Shown: positions 18,837-28,565, counted from the stretch's first letter. The stretch is 64,000 nt of DNA from Lachnospiraceae bacterium (GCA_014804655.1 JAAUZK010000004.1:217504-281503); one strand, 5' to 3'. Notes: generated by a model from the letters alone, not told the origin. Numbers and translations are program-made.

Positions 18837-19076
18837 TTATCTCACGTCCCGATACAGAGCGTAATAGTCCGTCTCCATATTATCTGCATACTTCTCATAA
18901 AACTTCTTTGCATCATCCAGTGCCTTATTATAAATCCTGTCCCCCAGCATCTCCTGAAAAAAATCCAGCACCTTTCCGGTTCCGATAATTCCGAGATCCA
19001 GATCATGCTCTTCCTTAAAAAAATGAGCAATTTCCTCACACATCAACCGTTTTTCTTCATCCTCAAAAGAATACAT
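18837..19076 (-). CDS. DUF2164 domain protein
   Basis: 79 residues from ATG 19076 (GGAG lies 6 nt before; a GTG at 19088 is the other option). The pattern EDEEKRLMCEEIAHFF...LDLGIIGTGKVLDFF...GDRIYNKALDDAKKF matches my memory of DUF2164, a small acidic helical family of unknown function. It is placed between the aminotransferase and the phosphoglycosyl transferase, in tight operon spacing (14-28 bp). No membrane segment and no catalytic motif are visible. It may be an accessory or regulatory subunit. Confidence 0.7.
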   Translation of the reverse strand: MYSFEDEEKRLMCEEIAHFFKEEHDLDLGIIGTGKVLDFFQEMLGDRIYNKALDDAKKFYEKYADNMETDYYALYRDVR

Positions 19077-19103
19077 ATATTTCTCCACTTATACTCGTAT
19101 ATT

Positions 19104-20240
19104 CTATTCCCTTCCGAAACACCCGCGAACCGTGCGAATGATCAGATCCATATCCTCATCCGTATTCTTAATATCGCTGGGCAGACAAAGTCCTCTATTG
19201 AACACATCCTCACCCACACTGCTTCCGTCCTCTTTGTGAGCGATGAAATCACACTTCTCAAAAACAGGCTGCAAATGCATCGGTTTCCAGATCGGACGTG
19301 ACTCGATATTCTCCTCCGCCAGTGCGTCCATTATCATATCGGGTGTTACGTCACACCCGTCTTTAATTGTCATACAGGATAACCAGCAGTTCGCATCTCC
19401 CTCCGGATTTAGCGGATTCATGCTGATCTGCGGTATATCCGCGAAAGCTTCCCTATACTGTTTATAGATCGCTTTCTTCTTGGTCTTATGCTCCTCTATA
19501 TGGAGAAGCTGTCCCCGACCAATTCCTGCCGTGACATTGCTCATACGATAGTTATACCCAATTTGGGAATGTTGATAATGTCTTGCGGGATCCCTTGCCT
19601 GTGTGGCCAGGAAGGTCGCGCGTTTCGTCGCTTCCTCCTCCGCCGATACCAGCATACCGCCGCCGGAAGTCGTGATAATCTTATTTCCATTAAAAGAATA
19701 AATACCGTATTTACCGAAAGTGCCCGTATGCCGTCCCTTGTAAGTACTACTCATAGACTCCGCCGCATCCTCGATCATCGGCACACCGTGTTCCTCGCAC
19801 ATTGCCATGATCTCATCCAATTTTGCGGGAGTACCGTACAAGTGCACGCAGATTACCGCTTTCGGGTGCGGATATTTTTCAAAAGCCCGCTTAAGCGCCT
19901 CTGGAGACATATTCCATGTATCCGGTTCCGCATCGATAAATACCGGTGTCGCATCCTCGTACACTATCGGATTACAGGATGCTGAGAAAGTCAGATCCGA
20001 CACGAAAACGATATCACCCTGACCAACTCCGATCAACTTCAGCGCCAGATGGATCGCTGCTGTTCCCGCACTGAGTGCCGCCGCATGACCACAACCCGTA
20101 TATGTTGCTATCTCCTGTTCAAAAGCGCTGACATTAGGGCCAAGCGGCGCAACCCAGTTTGTGTCGAATGCCTCTTGCACATATTTCTGCTCTTCCCCAT
20201 GCATGGTTGGGCACGATAAGTATATCCTTTTCTTCTCCAT
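19104..20240 (-). CDS. DegT/DnrJ aminotransferase, PglE-like
   Basis: 378 residues, PLP-dependent fold type I. LSAGTAAIHLAL, IEDAAESMSSTYKG (Asp for the PLP ring) and YSFNGNKIITTSGGG (Schiff-base Lys) are present. The opening IYLSCPTMHGEEQKYVQEAF matches PglE/LegC-type enzymes that aminate C4 of UDP-4-keto-6-deoxy-GlcNAc using glutamate. It would use the product of the PglF-like dehydratase at 20419. RBS AGAGG before the ATG. Confidence 0.88.
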   Translation of the reverse strand: MEKKRIYLSCPTMHGEEQKYVQEAFDTNWVAPLGPNVSAFEQEIATYTGCGHAAALSAGTAAIHLALKLIGVGQGDIVFVSDLTFSASCNPIVYEDATPVFIDAEPDTWNMSPEALKRAFEKYPHPKAVICVHLYGTPAKLDEIMAMCEEHGVPMIEDAAESMSSTYKGRHTGTFGKYGIYSFNGNKIITTSGGGMLVSAEEEATKRATFLATQARDPARHYQHSQIGYNYRMSNVTAGIGRGQLLHIEEHKTKKKAIYKQYREAFADIPQISMNPLNPEGDANCWLSCMTIKDGCDVTPDMIMDALAEENIESRPIWKPMHLQPVFEKCDFIAHKEDGSSVGEDVFNRGLCLPSDIKNTDEDMDLIIRTVRGCFGRE

Positions 20241-20277
20241 AACAGCCTCTTTTCCTTTCCGGATTTATAAACTCTCT

Positions 20278-20351
20278 CGTAACTGTTCAGTATCTTCACA
20301 GTTACGATGCAAAATCCATCCTAAATTGTCTTCGACAATGGGATTTTGCAT
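20278..20351. repeat. Two adjacent hairpins between PglE- and PglF-like genes
   Basis: In the 178-bp gap, CGTAACTGT (20278-20286) pairs with ACAGTTACG (20298-20306). Directly after it, ATGCAAAATCC (20307-20317) pairs with GGATTTTGCAT (20341-20351), and inside that loop ATTGTC/GACAAT (20325-20330, 20334-20339) closes a 3-nt loop. No T-run follows, so these look like mobile palindromic units or RNA-processing stems rather than a terminator. Confidence 0.6.
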
Positions 20352-20418
20352 GCTTGAATCATATTCTTACGGTCTCAGCAGTAAATGCTTCGACCTGCGC
20401 TGAATAGTTGCAATTTCT

Positions 20419-22302
20419 CTATTTCTGGTTCTCCTCATCCTGACTGTGATACGTCGGAACAATCTTCTTTATAAGCGGTCTGATATCCGAATTTTCGACC
20501 TGACATTCATCTTTCAGCTCTTTAAGCTGGGCAAAAAATTCATGTTCATTAAGTTCGATCGGTTTTCCGATATGAATCATCTTATTCGCCGTATCTTTCA
20601 TGCCTTCCTCGTCCATGAGGAGCTCTTCATACAGCTTCTCGCCCGGTCGCAGCCCCGTGAATTCAATCTGGATATCCTCTCCCACACGATAGCCCGACAA
20701 TTTGATCAGATTCTGCGCCAGATCCAGTATTCTCACGGGTTCCCCCATATCCAGCACAAAGATCTCCCCGCCTCTGGCATAAGCGCCTGCCTGCAGGACA
20801 AGCGACACCGCTTCCGGAATCGTCATAAAATAGCGGATGATATCCGGATGAGTCACGGTCACCGGTCCTCCCGCAGCAATCTGTTTACGAAACAGAGGAA
20901 TAACGCTGCCGTTACTGCCTAGCACATTGCCAAACCGAACCGCCACAAACTCCGTCTCGTAATGCTTGTCAAAAGTCTGTATGATCATCTCACAGATCCG
21001 TTTGCTGGCTCCCATAATATTCGTCGGATTTACCGCCTTATCGGTAGAAATCATAACGAAGCGCTGCACACCGCTCATGGCAGCTGCCTGCGCGGTCTTA
21101 AAGGTTCCGAACACGTTATTCTTAATCGCCTCGGTGGGGCTGTCCTCCATAAGCGGCACATGCTTGTGCGCCGCCGCATGATATACAATATCAGGACGAT
21201 ATTCCGAGAAAATATAGTTCATACGGTTTGTATTCCGCACAGATGCAATCAGCACTACCAGATCCAGCTCCGGATATTTCGCCCTCAGCTCCTGCTGCAC
21301 ATCATACACCGTATTCTCATAAATATCTACAATAATAAGCCTCTTAGGTCTGTGCGACGCAATCTGCCGGCATAACTCGCTGCCGATGGAGCCGCCTCCT
21401 CCGGTGACCAGCACCGACTTGCCCTGCACATAGCCGAGAATGGAATCCAGATCTACACTGATCGGATCTCTGCCCAGCAGATCTTCCACCTCAACGTCCC
21501 GCAGTTTACTGACGTTAACCTCTCCGTTCACCAACTGATACATGCCCGGCAGGGAGCGCAGCTTACAGTTTGCATCCTTACAGATATCCAGAATGCTTTT
21601 AATCTCCGCCCTGCTGGCCGACGGCATCGCCACGATAATCTCGTCCACCTCATAGATATCGGCACATTCCACGATCTTGTCACGGCCTCCCACGACCTTG
21701 ATGCCTTGAATATATTTTCCCCATTTTCCCTTGTCATCATCAATAATACATTTGATAACCATAGTGGAAAAGTTGCTGTTGACAATCTCCTTAATAATCA
21801 GGTTCGCTGCTTCTCCCGCTCCGATCACCATAACGGAAATCCTGTTCTTCTTATTCTGCTGCTTATGTTTCAGGCTCCGAAAGAATCGATATGAGAAACG
21901 GCTGCAGAAGATACACGTAATCAACAGGAACAGATATAAGAAATAATAGCTCTTGGGCACCGCTCTGGACGAAGTCCTGAAAAACTGCAGGCATACACTG
22001 TTTACCAGCGTAGACAATGCACAGGATACCACGATATTCTGCAATTCTGTCTCCCCTGCAAACGCCCAGAGGCTGCTGTACAGGCGGAACAGATAGAATA
22101 TACCCAGCGTCACCACGATATTAAGCGGCATCACATGCTCGATGGGACTCAAGAAGTGCTCCGGGATCTCATCGACACGGAATTCGTAGCGCATCACAAT
22201 CGCCAGATAGCTCGCCAGAATCACACTGATCACATCATATATGATCAGGCAGGTTCTCCTATAAAACAGCTTTACATTAAAGGGTTTTCTCTCTTTGTTC
22301 AT
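20419..22302 (-). CDS. Membrane UDP-GlcNAc 4,6-dehydratase, PglF/CapD-like
   Basis: 627 residues. Four N-terminal membrane helices (about 15-130), a CoA-binding-like Rossmann domain (MVIGAGEAANLIIKE near 160) and a C-terminal SDR domain with VTGGGGSIGSELCRQIA, MISTDKAVNPTNIMGASKR and RFGNVLGSNGSVIPLF. The Met/Lys pair in NIMGASK replaces the Tyr of usual SDRs, as in PglF and FlaA1. It converts UDP-GlcNAc to the 4-keto-6-deoxy sugar at the membrane. Together with the genes at 19104 and 18182 it forms the initiating-sugar module. Confidence 0.88.
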   Translation of the reverse strand: MNKERKPFNVKLFYRRTCLIIYDVISVILASYLAIVMRYEFRVDEIPEHFLSPIEHVMPLNIVVTLGIFYLFRLYSSLWAFAGETELQNIVVSCALSTLVNSVCLQFFRTSSRAVPKSYYFLYLFLLITCIFCSRFSYRFFRSLKHKQQNKKNRISVMVIGAGEAANLIIKEIVNSNFSTMVIKCIIDDDKGKWGKYIQGIKVVGGRDKIVECADIYEVDEIIVAMPSASRAEIKSILDICKDANCKLRSLPGMYQLVNGEVNVSKLRDVEVEDLLGRDPISVDLDSILGYVQGKSVLVTGGGGSIGSELCRQIASHRPKRLIIVDIYENTVYDVQQELRAKYPELDLVVLIASVRNTNRMNYIFSEYRPDIVYHAAAHKHVPLMEDSPTEAIKNNVFGTFKTAQAAAMSGVQRFVMISTDKAVNPTNIMGASKRICEMIIQTFDKHYETEFVAVRFGNVLGSNGSVIPLFRKQIAAGGPVTVTHPDIIRYFMTIPEAVSLVLQAGAYARGGEIFVLDMGEPVRILDLAQNLIKLSGYRVGEDIQIEFTGLRPGEKLYEELLMDEEGMKDTANKMIHIGKPIELNEHEFFAQLKELKDECQVENSDIRPLIKKIVPTYHSQDEENQK

Positions 22303-22311
22303 AGTTTCATC

Positions 22312-24879
22312 CTACACCGCTTTCTTTCTGTCGATCAAAAGTGGTGCCATTGTCAACAGTAAACAATATGCAATCGAACTGCAGGGATGGAAGATCCATT
22401 CCGTCAGCCCCGCAACCGCAAAAAGAATCAACAGGGCAAGCGGCAGCGCCGCACAGACTCTGTCCTCTTTGCGTCTATGAAAATAGACCGCCGCCTGCAC
22501 CAAAGTGCCGACGCCCAACAGAATAAAGATCATGCCCACATAGATCCCGTGGTCATAGGCAGCCTGAAGGTAGATATTATGTGCATGAACGTTATAATGA
22601 CCGTTCGGCTCCATAATACCCATGTCTTCATGCCCAACCTTGTTGAGATTATTATAATACAGTCTGAAAATTTCTAATCTTCCGTTTGTATAGGAATATT
22701 CTTCCTCACTGTCCTCAGCGTCCTGAACCTCGCCATCCGGCTGCGTATCCGCAGATGCCATATCCATCATCTGCCCGTCGGCTGTCAGACGCTCTGCTCC
22801 CGCCGCCGTATCCCGTAACGCTGCAAGCAGAATCGCCTCTCCCTCCAGCACATGCGGATCACCGGACAACTCCTCCTTCGCATCGGCAACCATATAGATC
22901 GCCCGCAGACTCTCCTCCTCCGGTATGCCCAGCACCTTCATCTGAAACACCTGTATGAACCGCTGGATGGTAATGTAATAATAAGAATCCATGTCCCTGC
23001 CATGCACGATCTCTACAGGCAGTTCTTCGATCTCATGCATCTGCGGTCTGGCGACCACCGCCGGAACCATCCTCTGGGCGGTAAATACCACTGGGAAACA
23101 AACCACCGCCGCAAGCAGCATCATACCGATGCTTTGCAGCATGCTGCGCCATTTGTTCCGCATGGAGAAACAGAGCACCGGAATCATCACCACCGACATG
23201 ACAAGAACCGCCAGATATCCCGTTCTGGACAACGTAAACAGCAGATATACTGCCGATACGCCGAACATAATCAGCTCTTTATAGACAACCGCCAATCTCT
23301 GCTCTCTCCTGTATGCGTCTAAAAACTTCACCAGTGCGGCACCCACTACCAAGGCAAGATATACCGCCGACATCGTCACCGTATGGAAGATGAAGGGATA
23401 TCTGTAGTATATAAAGAACATATACGGCCTGTGCAAGAGACAGTACACCACCATCACCCCGAAGTGAAGCAGGATTCCGTTACAGATATTCCGAAGCAGC
23501 CCGGCCTTTCCGTCCCACGCCGCCATGTTCAGATAAAACAAAGCAAACGAACATACCAGATAGATCGGCCATCCTCTCGTATTGCGATATATGATAATCG
23601 CCGCAAAAAACACCGTCACTAAAACACAGTACGGAACGCATACGCCTCTGACCTGCCCCCGTATCAGAACACGTATGGTGCCAATCACTACAAGCCCTGC
23701 CAGAATACCGGCCCACACGGTAAGCTTCACCGCGAGAACCTGGGTTTCTTCCGGGTCCGTCAGTGCCGCTAAGGCACCTTGATAATAACGCATGCCGATA
23801 AATGCCGCCACGATGAGGTACACGAGGTTAATTATATTTAAAATATCCTTGCTCCTATAGGTCACAATCACTGCCAGCGCAAAGAAAATCAGCTGCTGTC
23901 TGTACGCCACGGTATGATGGATCTCATACAGCCCGTTCATATAATTACAACAAGCCCAGATCGCCCCTGCAAACATCATTGACTGTAACCAGCCCGGTAT
24001 ATTTGTTTTCAGAACATCAAAGAACGTCCTGTCTGTGGCACGGCCTGTCCTGTCATGATTGACCGCATAGAGCAGAAGCGCCGCAGTAAGCAGAATACTT
24101 CCTTCATAGAAAAAAATAGACACAGTATTGGTCGTGAACAATTTGCAGGGCCATACCGCTGCACACGCCACACAGCCTGCAAGTATAATGAGCGGATTAC
24201 ACACAGCCTTGACAGTCTGTTCCACCGTGACCAGCGCATTTCTCTCCGGATACCTCCGATAGTACCTGCTTGTAAGATAAGAAACCAGAACCGCAGATAA
24301 CACAAACAGAGCAGCACACAGTAGTGTTTTGCCCTTGCGAAGCGGTACCTCATATTCATACACGGCTATCATGCAGCGCTCTGTGTCTTCCACATTGCCA
24401 TAGTACAGCGTACCGTTATAAATATTTCCCGAATCCGCCGTATATTGATACGCCACACGAAACGGCGCTTCGATCCCCTGCAGCAGGAAATAATATTCCC
24501 TGCCGACCTGTGTATCGATATTGACCTGCACTGTACAGAAGCCCGGAATCTTCTTCATATCTTCCGTATCGATCACCTGCTGCATGATCACATGCATAGC
24601 AGCATCATACAATACGAAATTGAACTCTTCCCCCGCCGTTCCTTCATGGAGGTAAATATCAATATTTTTTAATCTGTCATACTGAGCGATGAACATCTGC
24701 TGTACCACATAGCCTGACGTAATCTCCTCAGATTCCATAACAGTCCCTGGCAGCGTCTTACTGTTGGCAGTCACCGTCTCCTTGATCAGACGAACCGGCC
24801 ACAGTGCAAACACCGCGCACAGTACAATGATCCAGACCGTTCCACAGATTGCCTGTCTTCTATTGAGTATCCTGTTCAT
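22312..24879 (-). CDS. Wzy/O-antigen ligase-family membrane protein
   Basis: 855 residues. An N-terminal helix, then an outside beta-rich region (about 35-180), then many membrane helices. The long loop near the end carries RLEIFRLYYNNL and YNVHAHNIYLQAAYDHGI, the Wzy_C/O-antigen ligase signature with its essential His. The family polymerises or ligates lipid-linked repeat units outside the membrane. Length is about double that of simple Wzy proteins because of the N-terminal extracellular part. A good sigma-A promoter lies just upstream (24916-24944). Whether it acts as polymerase or ligase cannot be decided. Confidence 0.75.
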   Translation of the reverse strand: MNRILNRRQAICGTVWIIVLCAVFALWPVRLIKETVTANSKTLPGTVMESEEITSGYVVQQMFIAQYDRLKNIDIYLHEGTAGEEFNFVLYDAAMHVIMQQVIDTEDMKKIPGFCTVQVNIDTQVGREYYFLLQGIEAPFRVAYQYTADSGNIYNGTLYYGNVEDTERCMIAVYEYEVPLRKGKTLLCAALFVLSAVLVSYLTSRYYRRYPERNALVTVEQTVKAVCNPLIILAGCVACAAVWPCKLFTTNTVSIFFYEGSILLTAALLLYAVNHDRTGRATDRTFFDVLKTNIPGWLQSMMFAGAIWACCNYMNGLYEIHHTVAYRQQLIFFALAVIVTYRSKDILNIINLVYLIVAAFIGMRYYQGALAALTDPEETQVLAVKLTVWAGILAGLVVIGTIRVLIRGQVRGVCVPYCVLVTVFFAAIIIYRNTRGWPIYLVCSFALFYLNMAAWDGKAGLLRNICNGILLHFGVMVVYCLLHRPYMFFIYYRYPFIFHTVTMSAVYLALVVGAALVKFLDAYRREQRLAVVYKELIMFGVSAVYLLFTLSRTGYLAVLVMSVVMIPVLCFSMRNKWRSMLQSIGMMLLAAVVCFPVVFTAQRMVPAVVARPQMHEIEELPVEIVHGRDMDSYYYITIQRFIQVFQMKVLGIPEEESLRAIYMVADAKEELSGDPHVLEGEAILLAALRDTAAGAERLTADGQMMDMASADTQPDGEVQDAEDSEEEYSYTNGRLEIFRLYYNNLNKVGHEDMGIMEPNGHYNVHAHNIYLQAAYDHGIYVGMIFILLGVGTLVQAAVYFHRRKEDRVCAALPLALLILFAVAGLTEWIFHPCSSIAYCLLLTMAPLLIDRKKAV

Positions 24880-24915
24880 TATCCATTCCTGATCTTTTCC
24901 AAAATATCATTGCTT

Positions 24916-24944
24916 AGTATATCACGATTGTATATTTTTTACAA
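24916..24944 (-). promoter_or_regulatory. Sigma-A-type promoter for the Wzy-like gene
   Basis: Read on the minus strand: TTGTAA (24939-24944), a 17-bp spacer, TATACT (24916-24921). The start codon at 24879 is about 30 nt beyond the expected transcription start. It would serve the Wzy-like gene and the genes downstream of it. Confidence 0.6.
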
Positions 24945-24977
24945 CTAAGCTACAATTGCCACTTCACTAAACATAAC

Positions 24978-25150
24978 CAATACCTAGCGCAGATGGAAGT
25001 TAATTTCTTAAGAAGCCCCTTAAAAAGCGTCAGCGCTTATCGAGGTTTCTCACGAGTTTAGCGCCTGTTACGCTTTTTACGGAGCGGAAGCGCGGCGACG
25101 AAGATATTAACTTTCATCTGCGCGAACGGCTTAGATGCACTGTGAACAAC
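24978..25150 (-). repeat. Dispersed palindromic element, copy A
   Basis: About 173 bp with terminal inverted repeats: GCGCAGATGGAAGTTAAT (from 24987) against the complement of ATTAACTTTCATCTGCGC (ending 25123). Inside, AAAAAGCGT (25022-25030) and ACGCTTTTT (25070-25078) form a second nested pair. It starts about 10 bp after the stop of the DUF6020 gene. No reading frame is present. It resembles a MITE or a structured 3-prime RNA. Confidence 0.75.
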
Positions 25151-25160
25151 AACCGACGTG

Positions 25161-26972
25161 CTATACCTCTTCCAAAAGCATAGCCGCGAACAACGGCAGC
25201 CCATACCAAAAGATCAGGACATACCGCGGCAGATACGTAGGACCTAAAATAACCGTCAACCAGACGAGCAATACCATCATATAAGGAATCACAACATGAT
25301 ACTTTTTCCGATACAGCACATAAGCGAACACAAAGGCAATGCACCAGAAGATTCCACCCGGAGAGTAAAGCATGGAGTATATGGGAATCTTTTCCTGGGA
25401 AATCTCCAGCGCCAGCTTGCGATACGCCGCATCAAGCCACGGGATCTTGCTGTCCCGAAATCCCGGTTCCTCCACTTCATATCCGAAATAGGAGCTGTCC
25501 TCATAAGTAAAAGTAAAAACCGTATTGCCGGAGTAAACATCAATCACCGTATCCGGATACCAAAATCCGTACGAATTCATCAGCCATGCGTTAATATAGG
25601 ATAAAGGCTTCTTCAAACCGATCCGCACCCAAAGCCCGGCGTATTTGGATTTGTCCGCCGCAAACACTTCATTCTGAAAATGAACTTTCACCGGATCGGA
25701 CAATTTGGGATTATATAAGACAAGTGCCTCCTCCGGCAGAATTTCATGAAGTGCCTCAACATCCTCCGGTCCAAAGACTTCTTGGTTGAACTTGTAGGTT
25801 CTGGCAAGCTGCTGTATGGGCACCGTGAGAATCTCCTGATTCTCCCCACCTTCTGCATGAAATACCACCGTAAGTCCGGTATTGATCACGAAATACGACA
25901 GAAATATGACTGCCAGCAGAACCGCAAGTTTTTTCAGATACTTTTTATGATATAACAACAGAATAGGCACCATTACCGCAAATGCATAGACACCGTTTTT
26001 GCGAAACAGCATCATTGCCACCGCACTGAGAATAAAAAAGATTTTTTTACTCTTGGAAGCAAAAAACTCTTCCTCATCGCTTCCCATATCCAGAAGCGCC
26101 AATAGAAGCAGCAGAAGCGCCGCCGTAAACAATGCATCCTTGGCGGAACAAAGCGTAAACATGACAATCACCGGGAAAAAAGCAAAATAGAGCAGAGAGA
26201 TTAGCCGCACTGCTTTAGAAACCTTCCTTTTTCTCATAAAGGAAAGCAAATATGTGAATGCTCCTGACACCACTATCATCTGCACTACCATATAGCAGGC
26301 AATGCCAAAATTATAAGAGCCGGTCACCTTGTGCACCGCACAGATGATGCCGCCCAGCATTAGCACATGCACAAGCGGATGATGGGTAGAAAATGTTCTG
26401 GATGCGACCTGCAGCCACTCCTCCTGTGCATCGTACACAAAGAACCCCGGATAAACCGCCAGCAGCACCGGCAGCCAGCACAGAAGCATAAAAAGAAAAG
26501 TAAGTATATTCACATACTCCGCCGTTTTTTTCGGCACGACGGGCATTTTGATATGTTCTGCAAGTCTGTTTTTCCGATCCTCCATGCCGCTTAAGAAATC
26601 CCAGAATTTCCTGACAAGGATTGTAAAGAGACATGTCAATACAGGCAGGGATATCCATAATCTCCAATCTTTGAAATCAACGTTTCCGACGGCATCCAGC
26701 CGCACGCCGAACAGCATTGCCGTGGTAAATAAAAAGGCGAGAATCCCCGCAATTATCCATCCCCTTTTGTCCTTTAAATTGATCGTCTGCAACGAGCGGT
26801 TCACCGCATACAAACACAGCAACCACACGAAAACGGCAAAAATACTGTTAGTGAAACCAAGCGTGTTCTCCTTAAGATTTAGGACCTGTGGAAAACACAG
26901 CGTCCCCGCCGTCGCAATCAAGAATGCGACAGTGCTCAATTTCAGTTTTATTCTGAATTCGTTCTCATTCAT
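25161..26972 (-). CDS. DUF6020-type polytopic membrane protein, second copy
   Basis: 603 residues with many membrane helices, same family as the protein at 5196-6971. Shared blocks are VYPGFFVYDAQEEWLQ, STHHPLVHVLML, a CSAKDALFTAALL block and a late external domain (about 400-530) with VLYNPKLSDPVKV. The family's enzymatic role is unknown; GT-C-like features (acidic residues in the first loop, conserved His pair) suggest a polyprenol-linked sugar transferase. The two copies are diverged, so they probably use different sugars. Confidence 0.65.
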   Translation of the reverse strand: MNENEFRIKLKLSTVAFLIATAGTLCFPQVLNLKENTLGFTNSIFAVFVWLLCLYAVNRSLQTINLKDKRGWIIAGILAFLFTTAMLFGVRLDAVGNVDFKDWRLWISLPVLTCLFTILVRKFWDFLSGMEDRKNRLAEHIKMPVVPKKTAEYVNILTFLFMLLCWLPVLLAVYPGFFVYDAQEEWLQVASRTFSTHHPLVHVLMLGGIICAVHKVTGSYNFGIACYMVVQMIVVSGAFTYLLSFMRKRKVSKAVRLISLLYFAFFPVIVMFTLCSAKDALFTAALLLLLLALLDMGSDEEEFFASKSKKIFFILSAVAMMLFRKNGVYAFAVMVPILLLYHKKYLKKLAVLLAVIFLSYFVINTGLTVVFHAEGGENQEILTVPIQQLARTYKFNQEVFGPEDVEALHEILPEEALVLYNPKLSDPVKVHFQNEVFAADKSKYAGLWVRIGLKKPLSYINAWLMNSYGFWYPDTVIDVYSGNTVFTFTYEDSSYFGYEVEEPGFRDSKIPWLDAAYRKLALEISQEKIPIYSMLYSPGGIFWCIAFVFAYVLYRKKYHVVIPYMMVLLVWLTVILGPTYLPRYVLIFWYGLPLFAAMLLEEV

Positions 26973-27000
26973 AATCTGTTCCTAATTCCGTTAAGACATT

Positions 27001-27978
27001 CTAAATGGGTGATTCATGCTCTGTTCCAAGTAATTCTTCACCTCTACGCCTTTCACCAATGCATTCTTTGATAACATACTGTGGAGAATTGTTGAGTGAA
27101 ATATAGATCCTCCCGATATATTCCCCGATCAGTCCAAGCATCAGCATGATCATGCCGCCGATAAACACAAGCGCCGCCATCATGGCGCTGAATCCGATCG
27201 GTACATTGGGATTGACGAATTTCTTAATAACCGTATAAATACCGTACAGAAATCCTCCGCATGCCGTTATACACCCCATCGCCGTCGCCACACGAAGAGG
27301 TTTGATACTGAACGCCGTAAAACCGTTAAACCACAGTCCCAGCAATTTACCGATGGTATAACCCGAAGTTCCCACTTCCCGCTCTCTATGCGACACTTCC
27401 ACGTTGGTAATATTCTTAGTGGAGCGCAGTACAAGCCCAATCACATAGGGATACGGATTCGTATAGCGCAGCATCTCATCTACCACAAATCTCCGGGCCG
27501 CAAAATAACTTGACAGATACAATTCCTTCGGTTTTCCCAGCATAATCCTCGTCATAAGCTCATTGATCTTGCTGCCGAAATTGCGAAATCCCGAATGCTG
27601 TTTATGGGAATACTTCGCATAGACTACGTCATAGCCTTCCTCTATCTCACGGAGCAGCTTTCCTACTTCGCCAGCGGGTGTCTGCCCGTCATCATCCAGG
27701 CACACCACGATTTCTCCGCGGATGTGGCGAAATCCGGCCATCAACGCCGCATGCTGACCGAAATTCCTTGCCAGATTAATGCCGCATATATCTTTGCGCC
27801 GTGCGCAAAGCCCACGGATCACCTCGAATGTATCATCCGGCGAACTGTCGTTGACCAGCACGATCTCATGCTCATACTCCGGCATTTTCTCCATCGCCGT
27901 ATCAATTTCTTCCACTACCTTACCGATGGTCTGCGCCGAACGGTAACACGGTATTACAAAACTGACAAGTTTACCCAT
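27001..27978 (-). CDS. GT2 polyprenyl-phosphate glycosyltransferase (GtrB/DPM1-like)
   Basis: 325 residues. VSFVIPCYRSAQTI opens a GT-A domain, VLVNDSSPDDT and CLDDDGQTP bind UDP/metal, and two C-terminal hydrophobic segments follow (about 230-300). This layout is that of GtrB, ArnC and YfdH-like enzymes that charge undecaprenyl phosphate with one sugar. The GtrA protein at 35445 could be its flippase partner. Start 27978 has GGAGG 5 nt upstream and overlaps the stop of the acetyltransferase by 8 bp. Confidence 0.85.
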   Translation of the reverse strand: MGKLVSFVIPCYRSAQTIGKVVEEIDTAMEKMPEYEHEIVLVNDSSPDDTFEVIRGLCARRKDICGINLARNFGQHAALMAGFRHIRGEIVVCLDDDGQTPAGEVGKLLREIEEGYDVVYAKYSHKQHSGFRNFGSKINELMTRIMLGKPKELYLSSYFAARRFVVDEMLRYTNPYPYVIGLVLRSTKNITNVEVSHREREVGTSGYTIGKLLGLWFNGFTAFSIKPLRVATAMGCITACGGFLYGIYTVIKKFVNPNVPIGFSAMMAALVFIGGMIMLMLGLIGEYIGRIYISLNNSPQYVIKECIGERRRGEELLGTEHESPI

Positions 27979-28504
27979 GTTTTCCTCCACACATATCCCT
28001 AAACCGTCTTTGGTCGATCTCCATAAAGCATACTTCCCGCTCACCCTGCTTCGTCATTACGGTCTCTTTTTGACCTGTCATGCAGAAACCGACATGCTCA
28101 TAACTCTTCCTTGCCGCAATATTATCTGCCAGAAAACGCAGAAATATCGTGCGAAGCTGTAAGTCCCCGAACGCAAATTTAAGTGCCAGCCGTGCCGCCG
28201 CCGTACCGTAACCGCGGCCGAGAGCCTCCTTCTCTCCGATAAAAATACCGTACTCGGCGACTCCTTCCCGCCTGTCAATATCGCGAAAATAGACACTGCC
28301 GATCTCCCTGCCGTCCGGCAGACAAATCACAAACTGCACCACACGCCCTGTCTCCACCTGATTCCGAATCCATGACAAGTGTCCTTCTCTTGTAAAGGGT
28401 TCCTGATAAATGAAGTTTTCCCGTACAAAATCCCTGTTGCGCCATGTGACGATCCTGTCCGTATCTTCCACCGTCATCGGGCGCAGATATATCACATCCT
28501 GCAT
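27971..28504 (-). CDS. GNAT N-acetyltransferase (RimJ/PseH-like)
   Basis: About 177 residues. IYLRPMTVEDTDRIVTWRN opens a GNAT domain, and GEKEALGRGYGTAAARLALK is the acetyl-CoA pyrophosphate loop (Q/RxxGxG/A). It is close in style to PseH, which acetylates the 4-amino group of the pseudaminic acid precursor, so it may provide that missing step for the pse genes at 47-52 kb. Other small-molecule targets are equally possible. Starts at 28546, 28555 and 28603 are in frame; 28504 begins the domain and has GGAT 7-10 nt upstream. Confidence 0.72.
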   Translation of the reverse strand: MQDVIYLRPMTVEDTDRIVTWRNRDFVRENFIYQEPFTREGHLSWIRNQVETGRVVQFVICLPDGREIGSVYFRDIDRREGVAEYGIFIGEKEALGRGYGTAAARLALKFAFGDLQLRTIFLRFLADNIAARKSYEHVGFCMTGQKETVMTKQGEREVCFMEIDQRRFRDMCGGKHG

Positions 28505-28565
28505 TGCTTTATCCAAAAACCTTCCACATATTTTATATGCCGTCATCCTGCACATGTCATATAAA

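Noticed and set aside
24978..25150. Palindromic element considered as an insertion sequence
   Set aside because: No transposase frame and no clear target-site duplication; kept as a repeat only.
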